From Luidia sarsii (taxonomy: Eukaryota; Echinodermata; Asteroidea; Paxillosida; Luidiidae): a DNA stretch of 64,000 bases. Made by a program: the position numbers and the translations under genes. The DNA is taken from contig OX465115.1 of NCBI GenBank assembly GCA_949987565.1, positions 16,243,242 to 16,307,241 of the forward strand. The letters are read 5' to 3'. Position 1 is the first letter of the stretch. Each line of letters starts with the position of its first letter. Positions 9,344 through 21,635 of the stretch are shown in pieces. The notes beneath the pieces are model-generated. The model worked only from the letters and a program-made list of their open reading frames with translations. It searched no databases and was not told where the DNA came from.

Positions 9344-10789
9344 CTCAAACCACGGATCGGAGGGGAGTGGTCATGAAGTCAGTCTACCTACACTGTCCAG
9401 CAGACTGCACAGCCGATATCACCTTCATCAACTATCGACACACGACTCATACCACGAACGTCCTCCACACTTGGTTCTACCATTGTTTCTGTGACTTTCA
9501 TTTCCGTGTAGGACGTGCATTGTGCATGCGCAGACCACATACCGCACTTTACCTGCGACCTCCATAGCGTTACAGCTTGGCGGTGTGCTCAAAAGGACCT
9601 ATGCAAATTGAAGTTCATGTTTTCTTTACACAAATACACGGTTGCTGTCACACCATTATGACACGGTGGACCCCTTTCCTCTGCGCGTAAATGTTCTGCC
9701 TTCCGTTCAACCTTCCACACATACAGGCCTTGTCCAAAAGCACACAGCTTAATACATAGATGCGTATGGAGGTTTTTAGTTTCCGTTTAGACAAAAAAAA
9801 TGGTTCCACTTTGCATTGGATAAGTGTGATTTGCCAGAATCTACTGGGTAGATCGTTGAAAAGAATGGTTATGTTTCCCACGTTGGTCAATCCGATGTAC
9901 AGAACTTCGGCTGTGCAGGATCACCGTTCATCAGAAGTTAATATTTATAACAGATAGAAAGGAGATAGAACTATCCGGCAGGCTATACATGCATCGGAAA
10001 TGAGATTATCTCCTGACATGTGAACCACCTGTAGTGTCATCTATAACCTTCAGCAAGAATGTAGAAAAACTAAACGAGCATCTAAAGATTATAGTCTTTT
10101 ATTGGCATATGAAGGATGATGGATATTGATGATTTACACAAAATAGTGTGGAGAGGTTGGAAAGTTAGATAGCCTAACGTTCCCTTCTAGAAGGATCCGT
10201 TGATTATATTCATTTTTAGACATTTGAGGAAGCAGTTTACAACATTGACTATATTTTCAAAATGGATCCAAACCTGTTACGGCCTCGTCCTGAAATCTTT
10301 GAAACTGTGACATCGTGATGAAGTGAATTACACCGTTCCCAGTAGGGCCGTGACCCCTTGCATATGCAGGAACTATTCTCCGATATAAAGTCTGGCTCTG
10401 GAATGAGCCGAGAACCCAACAATTCAGACAGCTTTTGGTCTGAGATGAGCAATGTAAAAACTCTCATTTCGATATTTTCGCTTCATATACACTCAAAAGG
10501 ACACTTCTCAAACAGGAGTAGATAACATTCGCCAAAATACAGTCTGACACAAGCACCAGTTGAATGTCTAACTATGGATATTCAAGACAACTTCTTTGGT
10601 GAATATGGTGAAAGAATCCTAATTGACACGACTAATTTATTTTACTCTCTTTTCACCTACACCATCTAAACAAAATAGAGTTTCGTATAGTCCTATGTTT
10701 GAAAGGCTACTCTATTGATCGAGAATATATAACATAAGATAAGTTAAAGAACAGTTTAATCTGATAGAGATTCCTGTCTTCCTGTCTCC
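9344..10789. other. Intergenic, conserved receptor 5' flank then unique DNA
   Basis: The first 310 bp repeat the 5' flank seen at 389-700 and 23142-23465. The remainder pairs with about 700-1870 of the first copy. No supported exon. Confidence 0.55.
9601..9608 (-). promoter_or_regulatory. Octamer ATGCAAAT, second copy
   Basis: A perfect octamer about 258 bp upstream of the start at 9343, within the conserved 5' flank. A TTTCATTTCCGTG box lies between it and the gene. Confidence 0.45.
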
Positions 10790-11419
10790 TTACTTGCTCT
10801 TGTTTTTCACGACGACCGCGTACACCGGTGCGTTGGGTGTGGACTGGGCGCAGTCTTCGTCCGTGCTGTGCTCGGATGCTTGGGTCGTAGGCGGTGGAGT
10901 CGTAGGCGGTGGAGTCTGCGACGAAGGGGCGTCGTCCTTCTCCGGTCCCTGACGCTCGCTCTGCATGGTGGCCAGTCGATGGACCTTGTAGGGTCTAGGC
11001 TTCTCGGGGATCTTCTGTGCAGGCTGGGAATTCGATCTGCCCAGGGAGCCGATGAAAGGCGCTGCTTGAGGCTGGAGCGTGGCTGCCCGAGGTGGCTCGG
11101 CGGGGTCCTCGCTGCTCTCCCCGGTAGACATGGACGCCACCTCAAGGGGCTCGTAGTCTACCACGGCCTCGGCACTGGACGGGCCGGGACGGGCCCCGCA
11201 CTCACGGGTGCTGGCTTCGCTGTCGGCGGTGGGGACTCGGAACTTGTAGGTCGTGCTGAACGGGTGGCGGCGCCGACGGGCCAGGATGGAGAGGGACAGG
11301 AGGATGAGACCCACCGCTAACCCTGAGCACACCCCGGCGATCAGGCCGCTGTTACACTGTCCACCCGAGCTGAGGGTGCTACCAGTCATTGAATCCATCG
11401 TGGGTGTCTCTCCAGTCAT
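10790..11419 (-). CDS. Ig-less short membrane protein with ITIM, second copy
   Basis: Duplicate of 1873-2502 with the same length (209 residues from MTGETPT) and only a few substitutions, such as VDYEPLD to VDYEPLE. It has the same transmembrane helix, ITIM at VDYEPL, KPRPYK motif, poly-Thr/Pro segment and PVYAVV ending. Upstream of this start a 4-base insertion (ATTT) shifts the frame relative to the first copy, while the 209-residue part is intact in both. That supports this start, or a 3' exon beginning nearby. It may act as a decoy or scaffold for SH2 or SH3 proteins; this is a guess. Confidence 0.65.
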   Translation of the reverse strand: MTGETPTMDSMTGSTLSSGGQCNSGLIAGVCSGLAVGLILLSLSILARRRRHPFSTTYKFRVPTADSEASTRECGARPGPSSAEAVVDYEPLEVASMSTGESSEDPAEPPRAATLQPQAAPFIGSLGRSNSQPAQKIPEKPRPYKVHRLATMQSERQGPEKDDAPSSQTPPPTTPPPTTQASEHSTDEDCAQSTPNAPVYAVVVKNKSK

Positions 11420-13344
11420 GATGATAGCACACGCTAAATGATGCACAGATGCAGTCCAGAGACTTTCCCGAGAACTGCTCAGAGAGACTTATTTCGTGGC
11501 AGATTAATTTGATTTCACGGCAGCAGTAGGATGGATATTGAAGTTTCGTTTGGTTTATCCTGAAGCCATTTGTATTTCCTTCTACCATCATACACGAACT
11601 CTAACAATAGGCCTACATCGCGTGTGTGATGTTTGACTGGTAACGTTTGCGCAGCTTTCTTGCAGTTTCACTTTCTGAAGATTTGGGCCACGCCCTTGTC
11701 TTTTACGTGCCCTGGGTAAAAGGGCACTTCCAGAGACGTTCAAAGTTCATTTTCAAAACGACCCATATCCATTTTCCCAAAACAGAAGTTTCGCTTTTTT
11801 CAGTCAAAAGTGTAACCAGTGTAATAGGAAGGTAAGGTTACCGTGGATCAAGTGGGTAGATTTGGCTTCAATGAGCAGCAGTGAATGGTTGGATTTGTTT
11901 TTGCAAATGCCGAAATAAATTGAGAAGTGAGAACATGGCTCTTGCCTCCTTTTGGAAATGGTGCCTGCGCTCTTACGCTGTGTGTCGAAAGTGAAAGATT
12001 ACTGTTATATTTCATTAACAAGTGCGCACGTGATTTATATATTCATATTTTGCTTTCATATCGCAGAGCGTTAAACATATTGTTGAATGCTAATCGTTTT
12101 GTACAATTAAAAAGATACCAGGAAAAATGTTGGAAATACAGACACCTTATGGTTGATATATCACAAAGCGATAATATCCGTTTAATATTAAGACAAACGT
12201 TCCGTAAAAATTGGCAAACTATTGCATACAGCCTTTTACTTCTCAACATTGCATATTTGTAGTAAACCAAATTTCCTCTTCGTTTTCATTATAAGTATTA
12301 CCTATTAAGGATATGTATAGCATTTTTGATCAGTTAAAACAGCATGGTGATTATTCTGAGAAAAGCAGGTATAGTGGCAGCTTATAATGTGATATGTACA
12401 CGGCATGTAGTGGTATAAATGAAGCGTCTTTCTATTTAAAATTTTATGAGCTGTCGAGCTGCCTGAGATGTTTTCATCGGGCATCGGGCAAAGCACTCAG
12501 CGCTCAATTACGTCAACCAGGGCAAATCCTCATCATTATTCTCCTCTCCGCAAAACATCATGTTATAAAAAAAGATATATGTTTCTATTTACAGTTGGCT
12601 GACTGCAGACAAAAATCCAAAAAGAGACAAGAAAATTCTACATGCATGACAGGTTGCAGGAATGGTTAACCTCACTCTTTGTCCAATGTTCGCTATCATA
12701 TCTTGGCTAAGCATGCGGTTGTAACACTATGATAAAAAGGAAATGTCAGTGGTGGCATCACATAGCAGAAAACAACCAACTAATGAATCTAGGAAATAAA
12801 GTTATTATACAAAAACTGCTCACTGACTAAAATGACCTGCAATACATCAATCTCAAAAGTTCGAGGACCTGACGTTTCGATCCTAGCAGGAACTTTCTCA
12901 AAGTTCCTGGAACTTTTGAAATCCAGGAAATGATAGATATTGGTGCAAGGAAGTCCAGTACTGTATATTTGTACACAAAATGGAAAGTTATAGAACAATT
13001 CAATGGACATTATAACTAACAGGCTGAGTAGTTATCAGTATCATGATCTATAAAAGTAAGGTCACTTGGTCACAAAGTTCATGTCCATGTTCATGTACTT
13101 TTTCAGTACTGGTCTGTTACCTCATGCAAAGGATTAAATCACCAGGTTGAGGCCATGTGGTGGTGAGATGCACTGTCCTTTCCTTACAACATTGCTTTTG
13201 AGATAATATACAAAGTGTATCATAATATATGCATCATAAAACAAGGTACATCTATAGTCCAAAACAAAATCTGCATGAACTATCAACTTGGCCGCACAGA
13301 GAAAGGTTGTGACCTTTTTTTTTGGGGGGGGGGTATTGTCCTCA
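11420..13344. other. Intergenic, second copy of 2503-4430
   Basis: Same layout as the first copy, including the MITE-like element (about 12820-12930) and the homopolymer run at 13313-13333. No supported exon. Confidence 0.5.
12800..13000. repeat. MITE-like element
   Basis: Duplication partner of the element at 3885-4090, with the same GACGTTTCGATCCTAGCAGG core. Confidence 0.6.
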
Positions 13345-15105
13345 TTACTGTGTGACAGTTGCATAGACTACTTGGTCCGATTGTTGAGCAGCCTCGTTAT
13401 GGAGGCGATCGGACAAGTCCAGATCTGCATAGAGCAGAGGTTTGGCAGAGGCTGGATCCACCACCGTGTTACTGGAATGCCTTGACACTGTGACTTGAGC
13501 GTAGGATGGGTCTTGGTAGCTTGCTGGGTTGACCTCCCTGCTGCCTGTATAGCCGTCATCTTGGGACGCTACATGGGCGGTATCCTGGAGGTCAGCTGAT
13601 GCTGGAGTAGACGTAGACCGCCCTGCTGACTCCTGTCCGTGCCCGTGCTGCTGAGGAGGAGGCTGGTAAGTCGCTTCACTGCTGCGCCGTGCCTTGGCTT
13701 TGTAGGGCGAGGGTTTCTTGGGGACTCTAGTCATCGGTGCAACCATCGCCTGTGGTTTGCTGGGTGACGTTGGGTGTTCATCATGGGTCATATCATCTTG
13801 GTCCTTGGAATTAAAGACAGGATTGGCGTAGGTCTGGTCAGCAGTATCAGCAAGTGACTGGTCAGTCTCCCTCACCTTAGCCTCCTCAATGTTCTTGGCG
13901 TTTCTTTTGACCTGTGGTTGGGCGTAGACTGGAGGAGTGTAGTGTCCAGACGTATTGCCTATTTCAGCCTCGGGTCGAGGGGCACTCGGTTGTTGTGGTG
14001 GATCGTCGATATCCCGTGCGTTACTTCCGTAAATGTTAGGCTGAGAATCGTCCCTTTGGAAAGCTTGAGCCTCGTGACCTCTTTGTGTAAATGCTACATC
14101 GGGGCTGGATTTCTGTGTTTGTTTGCTGGCGCTCACCATGCGTCGCCTGCAAATAAAGATGAGAACAAGGATGAAGACAAGTACAGCTATTCCACCTGCA
14201 GATGCACCTGCAATCAGTCCTACACTGGATGCAGAGGGTGGTGTGATGCTCGGTGTTCCCATCCCCGATGTCACAGTAGTTTTTGTAACAAGGCTCACAG
14301 TAGTTTGTGTATCAGGGCCAATTTCAAGCTCTGGTGAAGTAAGAGCAATCATGTCACTTACTCCGATTGGTCCAATGGTACAAGATCGCGTCTCCCCTGG
14401 GTATGACAGCGAGGTAATCGTGCATTGGAATATGACATTGTGATCTGATTCATCCAATGTCAAGGTCATTGCCCTCCAGACTGTAGTACCACCATCGATT
14501 AACTGTGACCACACGTAAGGGTCAGAGGTCATCGGGAGATGGGTAATGTCCATCCTGACTTGTGGGTTGCCAGACTCAGATGTACATCGCATGTTCAACT
14601 CTGTTCCAGTGTGTACTGCAATGGGTCCATCAGGGAAGCACATAGGGAAGGACTCACTGGGGAAGTACAGCACTGATAGCATTACACTGGATGTGGCTAC
14701 AACGATGCGCCCACTGCCTTGTGTGGGAGCATAGACGTCGCATATATATTCATTGCTGTCACTCCTCTGTAAATCAGTGATGACAATGACTTGGGTAGTT
14801 TCCGTAGATCCTTTGTGACTAATAGCAATATCGAACCGTGGATCAGTGGGTCTGATATCATCACCCAATGTCAAAACTCTGGCTGGGTCCTTTGTCCTCC
14901 ACCCTACGATGTAATCTGATTCCAGGTTTGTAACCACACATACCATCCCTACCTGCCCGCCCTCTTTATACTCGGTGTCCAGTGTCTTGATCCGTGAAAA
15001 CGCTACTGTCTGTGCACTGACTATCAGTACCAGTCTGCATGTACCGAACAGCAGGCTGCATAACACGAGTACAGACACTAGTCGCTCCATTGTGATCTTC
15101 TGCAT
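13345..15105 (-). CDS. Intronless two-Ig receptor with tandem ITIMs (586 aa)
   Basis: Duplicate of 4431-6218. Ig1 has C56 and C122, Ig2 has C156, C174, C228 and C242, the transmembrane helix is near 295-319, and the ITIMs are at Y559 (L-L-Y-A-D-L) and Y581 (V-V-Y-A-T-V). The ectodomain has moved fast: by hand I count about 25 differences over residues 31-140 against the partner, but only about 17 over the 265-residue tail. The N223 glycosylation site (NVT) is now NVI. The stalk is eight residues shorter and one terminal Gln is missing. The start could be Met1 (MQKITMERL) or Met6. Inhibitory signalling is inferred from the ITIMs. Confidence 0.92.
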   Translation of the reverse strand: MQKITMERLVSVLVLCSLLFGTCRLVLIVSAQTVAFSRIKTLDTEYKEGGQVGMVCVVTNLESDYIVGWRTKDPARVLTLGDDIRPTDPRFDIAISHKGSTETTQVIVITDLQRSDSNEYICDVYAPTQGSGRIVVATSSVMLSVLYFPSESFPMCFPDGPIAVHTGTELNMRCTSESGNPQVRMDITHLPMTSDPYVWSQLIDGGTTVWRAMTLTLDESDHNVIFQCTITSLSYPGETRSCTIGPIGVSDMIALTSPELEIGPDTQTTVSLVTKTTVTSGMGTPSITPPSASSVGLIAGASAGGIAVLVFILVLIFICRRRMVSASKQTQKSSPDVAFTQRGHEAQAFQRDDSQPNIYGSNARDIDDPPQQPSAPRPEAEIGNTSGHYTPPVYAQPQVKRNAKNIEEAKVRETDQSLADTADQTYANPVFNSKDQDDMTHDEHPTSPSKPQAMVAPMTRVPKKPSPYKAKARRSSEATYQPPPQQHGHGQESAGRSTSTPASADLQDTAHVASQDDGYTGSREVNPASYQDPSYAQVTVSRHSSNTVVDPASAKPLLYADLDLSDRLHNEAAQQSDQVVYATVTQ

Positions 15106-16922
15106 CTGGACAAACTATGGCGACAGTATTTCAATGTAGCTGACTTGTCACAAGCACGAACACACTTCCCATCTTAGACACGCTGGTAATGTAATCATGT
15201 TGGTCTATACACAGCTTGGAACAAATCCAGTCTGTACTTTGATTTCACAGTCAAAACCCAGTACACGTCGTTTGACATACGCAATGCACCGTGGCTTCCG
15301 TTACCCATAGGCTTATTGGTATTCTAAATAGAGTCATTAGGGTCGTGGTGCAAGGGTGTCGGCGCTTGGAACTTGCCGAATCCAACACGATTTGAATACA
15401 CGTAGTTATGAATAGGTACAACTATGGAGGCAGGCACGTGACATACTGGGAATGCGGAACTGCAATGAAGGAAATCGAGGAAAGCAGTGAAAAATGTTTT
15501 TACTTCTAGTGTCAGTGTCGTTATATAGCAGTTGGATCAGGACGCCCCCAAATAAAGACTTTAATTTCGAACTATTTATCATGAACACATTTATAATTGA
15601 TTCTCTATCATATCTTATACCAGGACTCAAAGTGTCAATTAAAGACCGCACATGGTACGTGATTAACTTTTATATTGAGTTGATGCAATGAGTGCAGACC
15701 TGGGGACCTATAGGGCGCCCTCATTGTCGGCGAGGACAAAGAAATGAATATAATTTCATTCCTCAAGAACATGGCTTCAGAGTATCCATGGAATGTCCAG
15801 ATCATGCTTGTATTGTATCAATTGTGAAAGTTTTTAAATTGAAAAATATTGGCAACAAAGTACGGGTAAAAACAGCTACAGATAAGGCCTATGTCAGCCG
15901 TGGTTTACGTCACATGATTGCCAACGCTTTATTTATATGAAAGGTGAAGTATAGTTCATCTCTTTTCATACATAAACATTTATGAAATGAGTTTATGTAC
16001 AGTCAATCTCCCACGTTTCCCATTGGCAACATTGGGGATAATTGTCTTTCCAATAATTTCAACTTCCGTATAAGATTTTTAGTCATGGGAATAAAGAACC
16101 ATTGAAGACGTTCAACTTGCATTCACTTCAAACCCCTTTTCAAGACAAGCAAAGCCATGCTAATATCCATCTTTGAAACTTCAATACTTAAAACTCTTAC
16201 TCTATCCTGTGGCCTAATTTAAGTGTGCTTTCACCAAGCCTTCATCGAAATAAATGTTTGTGATGCCGCTTTAAAGGATATTATGTTTTTATGCACTGCT
16301 AGATCTAAATACGAGCAATCCAGCCACATACTAGGCGAGTACAAAGCATTATTATATTTCTTACTAAACGTGATGGAGAAGGTTTTTCAAAAACAACCTG
16401 TATGCTTGTCCGCTATACGTTCACAATTCAGCTCAGTCTTCTCCAACATACATCGTGCCTAACTGTACAACCTTGATTCATATTGATGACATGAAATTGA
16501 TTGTACTATTACGAGCATTTGCAAAATGATCTACGATATAAATCCGGAATAAACATTATTAAGTGTGAGGAAAGGAATTGAGCGCTGGTACAGATAGAGT
16601 AGCCAAAACTAAAATGTACATTCCATTTATGCTTCAGATTACGATTACTTAACTAAATTTAGTTTCTGTGGAATCTAAATAAAAGGTACATGGTGCAGTT
16701 AGGAATATACACGGATTGATCTATGATTAAATGCAGCATTGTGATAATGACTGGGAAAGATGCTAAAACAAAGCGAGGTGCCGATACTCTACAGTACATG
16801 GCTGTTTGGCAATTATCAGAAATCACTAAAATAATTTCATTTTCTGCGGAATCCAAATAAAAAGGTGCGCCTGAATGAGCACAAATTTCCTTTCTATTCA
16901 GAGATTATGCTGAAGAACTGTT
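15106..16922. other. Intergenic, second copy of 6219-8053
   Basis: AT-rich and collinear with the first copy. Open frames differ between the copies, so I see no gene here. Confidence 0.5.
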
Positions 16923-18269
16923 TTATGACACTTCGATGTTTTCATATTTGTGGTCTCTGTTCCCTGGATCAGCGTAGTCATACACGAGAGACTCAATGTC
17001 TACTGTCTGGTCGTAGTCTGACTGGTCAGCTGTGCTCTTATTGGACTCTAGTCCCATGTACTCAGTGTTCTTATCATCTCTGGATTGTAGCTCCATGTAG
17101 GCTTCAGCTTCCACCACCTTGGCTGACTCCTGGTTTGCAATGTCACTAGTTTGTCCAAGTGTCCTCTCGTAGTTCACTGTCTGCCCTTGACCTTGAGGAG
17201 ATCTGTTCTCGTCACCCATTGGTTGTAGCTCAACCACGTGACCAGCTCCTGGCTTATCAGATGTCATGTCTTTTAGACAGCGTCTAAGTTTTATGATGTA
17301 ATAGAGAAGGCAAAAACTGAGAGTAGCGAAGATGGCTAGGAAGATGGTAACCACCAGGAAGGCTGTCATCCACTTGACACTGTCCTGGGTATACCCTGGG
17401 AGGGGTGTCTTAGACATTGATTGTGCAATGGTACTTTTAGATGGTGGATGAGATGACATAATCGCTTTCTCACTGGTCGTTGGCTGTGTAATTAGTTCCC
17501 TGGTGGGATTTGCTTGGTCTCTCACTCCGATTGGTCCAATGGTACAAGATCGCGTCTCCCCTGGGTATGACAGCGAGGTAATCGTGCATTGGAATGTGAC
17601 ATTGTGATCTGATTCATCCAATGTCAAGGTCATTGCCCTCCAGACTGTAGTACCACCATCCATTAACTCTGACCACACGTAAGGATCAGAGGTCATCGGG
17701 ATTTGGCTAATGTCCATCCTGACTCGTGGGTTGCCAGACTCAGATGTACATCGCGTGTTCAACTCTGTTCCAGTGTGTACTGTAATGGGTCCATCAGGGA
17801 AGCACATAGGGAAGGACTCACTGGGGAAGTACAGCTGAAATACTGATAGCATTACACTGGATGTGACTACAACGATGTGCCCACCGCCTTGTATGCGTTC
17901 ATTGACATTGCATATGTATTCATCAGTGTCATCCCTCTGCAAGTCAGTGATGGTAAAGACTTGAGTAGTTTGCCAAGTATCTGTATGTGTAGTCTCGAAC
18001 TCAAATCGTCTGTTAGCAGTTATAGTACTATCGCCCCATCTCAGAGTCATCAGTGGGTCCTCTGTCCTCCACTCCACGAAGTGATCTGGTTCCAGGTTTG
18101 TAGCGACACACCTCATCTCCACCTGCCCGCCCTCTTTACGATCGGCCTCCGGTGTTACGATCCATACAGACACTGTTGGCTGTGCAGTAACGACCACAGT
18201 CAGTCTCTCCGGCTGTCCCCCTACAAACCACACCACACACATCCACAATGCATACACCTTTCCATCCAT
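16923..18269 (-). CDS. Intronless two-Ig receptor with ITAM-like tail (448 aa), mosaic
   Basis: The signal peptide (MDGKVYALWM...) ends near VVTA/QPTV. Ig1 has C54, W67 and C120 (RDDTDEYIC). Ig2 has C156, C174, C228 and C242. A longer Ser/Thr stalk leads to a helix at about 302-326. The tail has YMEL (Y391), YMGL (Y404) nine residues apart, and a final YENI (Y442). Ig2, helix and tail match 8054-9343 almost exactly. The N-terminus and Ig1 instead match the ITIM receptor at 26588-28159 (PEADRKEGGQVE motif). One ectodomain type is thus attached to both tail classes, as in paired activating and inhibitory receptors. A two-residue insertion (FQ) lies at the Ig1/Ig2 junction. Confidence 0.92.
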   Translation of the reverse strand: MDGKVYALWMCVVWFVGGQPERLTVVVTAQPTVSVWIVTPEADRKEGGQVEMRCVATNLEPDHFVEWRTEDPLMTLRWGDSTITANRRFEFETTHTDTWQTTQVFTITDLQRDDTDEYICNVNERIQGGGHIVVVTSSVMLSVFQLYFPSESFPMCFPDGPITVHTGTELNTRCTSESGNPRVRMDISQIPMTSDPYVWSELMDGGTTVWRAMTLTLDESDHNVTFQCTITSLSYPGETRSCTIGPIGVRDQANPTRELITQPTTSEKAIMSSHPPSKSTIAQSMSKTPLPGYTQDSVKWMTAFLVVTIFLAIFATLSFCLLYYIIKLRRCLKDMTSDKPGAGHVVELQPMGDENRSPQGQGQTVNYERTLGQTSDIANQESAKVVEAEAYMELQSRDDKNTEYMGLESNKSTADQSDYDQTVDIESLVYDYADPGNRDHKYENIEVS

Positions 18270-21200
18270 TTTACAGACTTGGGTGCAGTTTCCTTCAGTA
18301 GTTGATGTTGTAATAACCCGTGTCAGATCTGTACAGTTCTTTAGACATGTCTATACGTTGTTGGCAATTGTCCGTGCATGCCTTTGCCGTTTGTGTGAAT
18401 GTGAATTTGTCACTCGTATTAAAATAGTCCCGCTGCTTGCTGTTCAGTGGGAGTGACCTATATATGCACTTACAATACTATTATGTATGCATGGTTGTTC
18501 CCTATATATCGTCAAGGTAAAACATGTAATGTAACTTGGGAATGGCACAATGGTAAACGTTTCTTTGATCTTAAAGCTCCTACATAACATTGGTAAGATC
18601 GAAAAACAGTTCACAGATTTACATGAAACTGATACAGATGGTTATGGTTGAAACCTCGCACTGAAATATCTCTGCCTAAAATATTGTATTTTTGGAGAAA
18701 AAAGTAAAGAAATCGTTTACGTCTCACCCGTGGCTAGATCTAAACATTTTCGCGAAACAAATGAAGCGGTTTTCACCATTTTCCCAAGACTCGGTGGGTG
18801 GATTGAGCTTAAATGTTCACAGGTGTGCTATTCCATGCATATGTTAAATCAGACAACGTATGGATGCTATTCGTTGACCTCGACCAATGTTATGTTATCC
18901 CTTTAAGCTAGAAGTTTGCATCTGAATAGAAAATAATGAGGTGTAATCCCTGGAGATATACCTTAGTTGATGCGCAAATGCTGATGAAACTAGACTGTTT
19001 GCGGAGGTTGGTATCTAAGGGCTGGAAAAAGTTGAAAGAGGGGTCATGGGTTCAAGGTGGGCATAAATGAATAGAAGCCACCATTGGATAACGTGTCTCG
19101 CTTGAATCTTTTTGAGCAATTTTAATTGATAAGGATTGTTTTGTGTTTGGATTGCAAGAATGAAATCACACGACCATACTGCTCTCGTAATAACATCACG
19201 AGACGAGACTAAGCAGTACAATAATGTTCTCAGCTGGCAGTGCATGTACAGGTATCATTTATTTATATTTAAAACCATTCACAAAGCCTCCAGGAATCGA
19301 AACCGACTGGGAACACCTTTTGTCTCTAAATGTCCCCGAAGCAAATGACATGGTTTGCCTTTGATGAATACAATTATCTCCCCATGCAGTGGGTCAGATG
19401 TATGATTTCAGATGTATGATAGCAAACGAATATGGATTGGGAAGTATACAGGTATTATGACTTTAAGATAAATCAGCACCACGGTGCGACTAAATCCAGA
19501 CTAGAAGATAGATAAAGGATAATATGTAGCAATCTTGAGCTCAAGCCGTATAGACCGTGGTTTGAGCAGGGTAGTACAGAGTGATGGTCCACGCCCTTAA
19601 CAAGTGTCACCTGTGGCCATATCCATACCCACGCAGTATCGACGTGACGATTGGACATTGAAATCCCTTTATACCTTGGTCTTGGTTACCAATAATTATG
19701 TGTGGATGCATATGCTTCAAATCTGGAAGGCTTCCTATCTAATAAAAGCAGACATTGTGAAAAGTCGACCATCTTGTTACAATGGGAGTGACTGACTTCC
19801 TCGTCTCCTTTAGAAAGAAGAAACCACCTTTGTGGTATTCTTGTCTGACGGTGGATGGATTGTATGAGAAACAGATGAGACGGGTTTGGTTTTCGTCTTG
19901 TTACCCACCAGTTCACATCTCATGTACATTTATCTTAGCTATACAAGGCACACCATCTCATCAACAGCGCGATTGTCAATATTTACAGATGACCACAACT
20001 TTGCAGACATGTGTCCTGATTGTTGGAGACCTTCAAGTAACAACACTGATACATGTCAGAGGCATAAACACATTAATTCCCGTCGCTCTGTGGTCATCTC
20101 CTATTTTTTTAATAACTTTCTAAATCAATTTGCCATTTCATCAAGAATATTCGCTACCAGATATCACCCTGTTATTTACTAGACGCCTTGTAATACACGA
20201 AATCAACCTTGCTTTTGCTTTTCATTTCCGTGTATGAAGTATTACATTGGATGTTGCATAGCCGCATATTGTATCCTCGAACCCCAGGCTTCATAGAGAG
20301 TTATGCAAATCCAACTTGTTTACTTCATACAGACTACAAGCTTGTATAACTCACTCTGGTTGCACTATGCCCTCTGTGACGTATTGAAATTGCCATCGAT
20401 AGATGGCTCTCCACGTACATGTGATTTCTACATTCTTTGTCACGTCTGTCATCCTATCGTGCCTTATGTATACGGAAAAAAACCTGTATATAGTCCTTTG
20501 TGTACTTTCTGAAGGAAATGGTTCCAGAATATTTCCAGCTGATCGTCATAGCGGTAACTGCTATCACACTGTGTAGTTTGTGTCCAGACTTAAGCATCAC
20601 TAGGTGTAGCATATCAATGCACGGTAACCCCTAATTAACTCCTTCATAATAAGGTGTTGATTTTTGTTTTGCCTTTCTTGCTAACCGTTTCCATAAAAAA
20701 CCCTTCACACGACACATTTCGTATTCAGTTCGTAGGTCATAATCCTGGGATATATACAGAACAAAATAATTTTGATATGAAAAGCTTTATTTCCCAATTG
20801 ACTATTGAACCTTATGACAAATGTTCGTATTCTTTTCCTAGGTCATAATCCTGAAATATATACAGAACAAAAAAAAACTTTGATAATCGAATGCTTTATT
20901 TTTCAATTGACTATTATTTAAGACGCTTGACAATAACATGCCAATAATAGACTAATATAACGATCAGCAGTGACAATGATTGTGAGTATAGGTCACTGTG
21001 AACGCTGATTCTACCGGAACCTTTAACATACCTCGAGCTTGTTATAGTTTGATATCTGAAGTGTGAACATAATTATTCACAAGGCATTCATGTGTATCAT
21101 GCAGTATTTACAGTTTAGCATAATATCTTACGGTGCGGTAATAATCTCCTTAAAAGGAAAAATCACTATACCAGTGAATCGGTGCTTAAGCTTCTGTGTA

Positions 21201-21635
21201 CTTTCTATTCTTTATATGATTTCTGAAATTGATTATCTATTTGCGAAATCTCACGTCTTCAGTAATGTATGATTGTAAAGGCCTGACAATTCTCAGTCTT
21301 TTAGAAATGTCCCGTCAATATTTGACATTGAAGCTTTCTAATTAAGATATTGTCCATCTATTCATGTATATGCAACTTTTATTTATACATCCGCTCCTGT
21401 ACATGACTATTTAGTTTTGTTAACCTCTGCTCACGAGCTCAGCAGCATATAACAAGAAGCATCTTCGGTTTACAGTATTCTGCAGTCGCCTATTGATGGG
21501 CAGAGCACACGTACTGCTCGAAACGTTGAGTTACTATCAGGTCTGCTCAAAGCCACACACATGACATATAATATGCTTGGTGTCTGCAGATATTGTACAT
21601 TTTTACATTTGATCACATTCCTTGATGTCGGTGAT
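18270..21635. other. Intergenic with an orphan receptor-type promoter relic
   Basis: No supported exon. A stretch at about 20185-20420 resembles receptor 5' flanks: TTTCATTTCCGTGTA at about 20219, an octamer at 20303, then an ATCGATAGATGGC box. It is related to 24120-24330. No receptor reading frame lies downstream of it on the minus strand, so it may mark a deleted gene. Confidence 0.45.
20303..20310 (-). promoter_or_regulatory. Octamer ATGCAAAT in orphan flank
   Basis: A perfect octamer in TTATGCAAATCCAACTTG, 80-odd bases from a TTTCATTTCCGTG box. The order and orientation are those of the three active-looking receptor flanks, where the gap is about 100. Confidence 0.3.

Larger units (their letters stand above)
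8956..17836. repeat. 8.9-kb tandem segmental duplication, copy 2
   Basis: Partner of bases 1-8884. It starts inside Ig1 of the hybrid receptor and ends in the Ig2 coding region of 16923-18269, just where that gene switches to a different N-terminal type. Coding and noncoding parts are both conserved. Confidence 0.9.
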
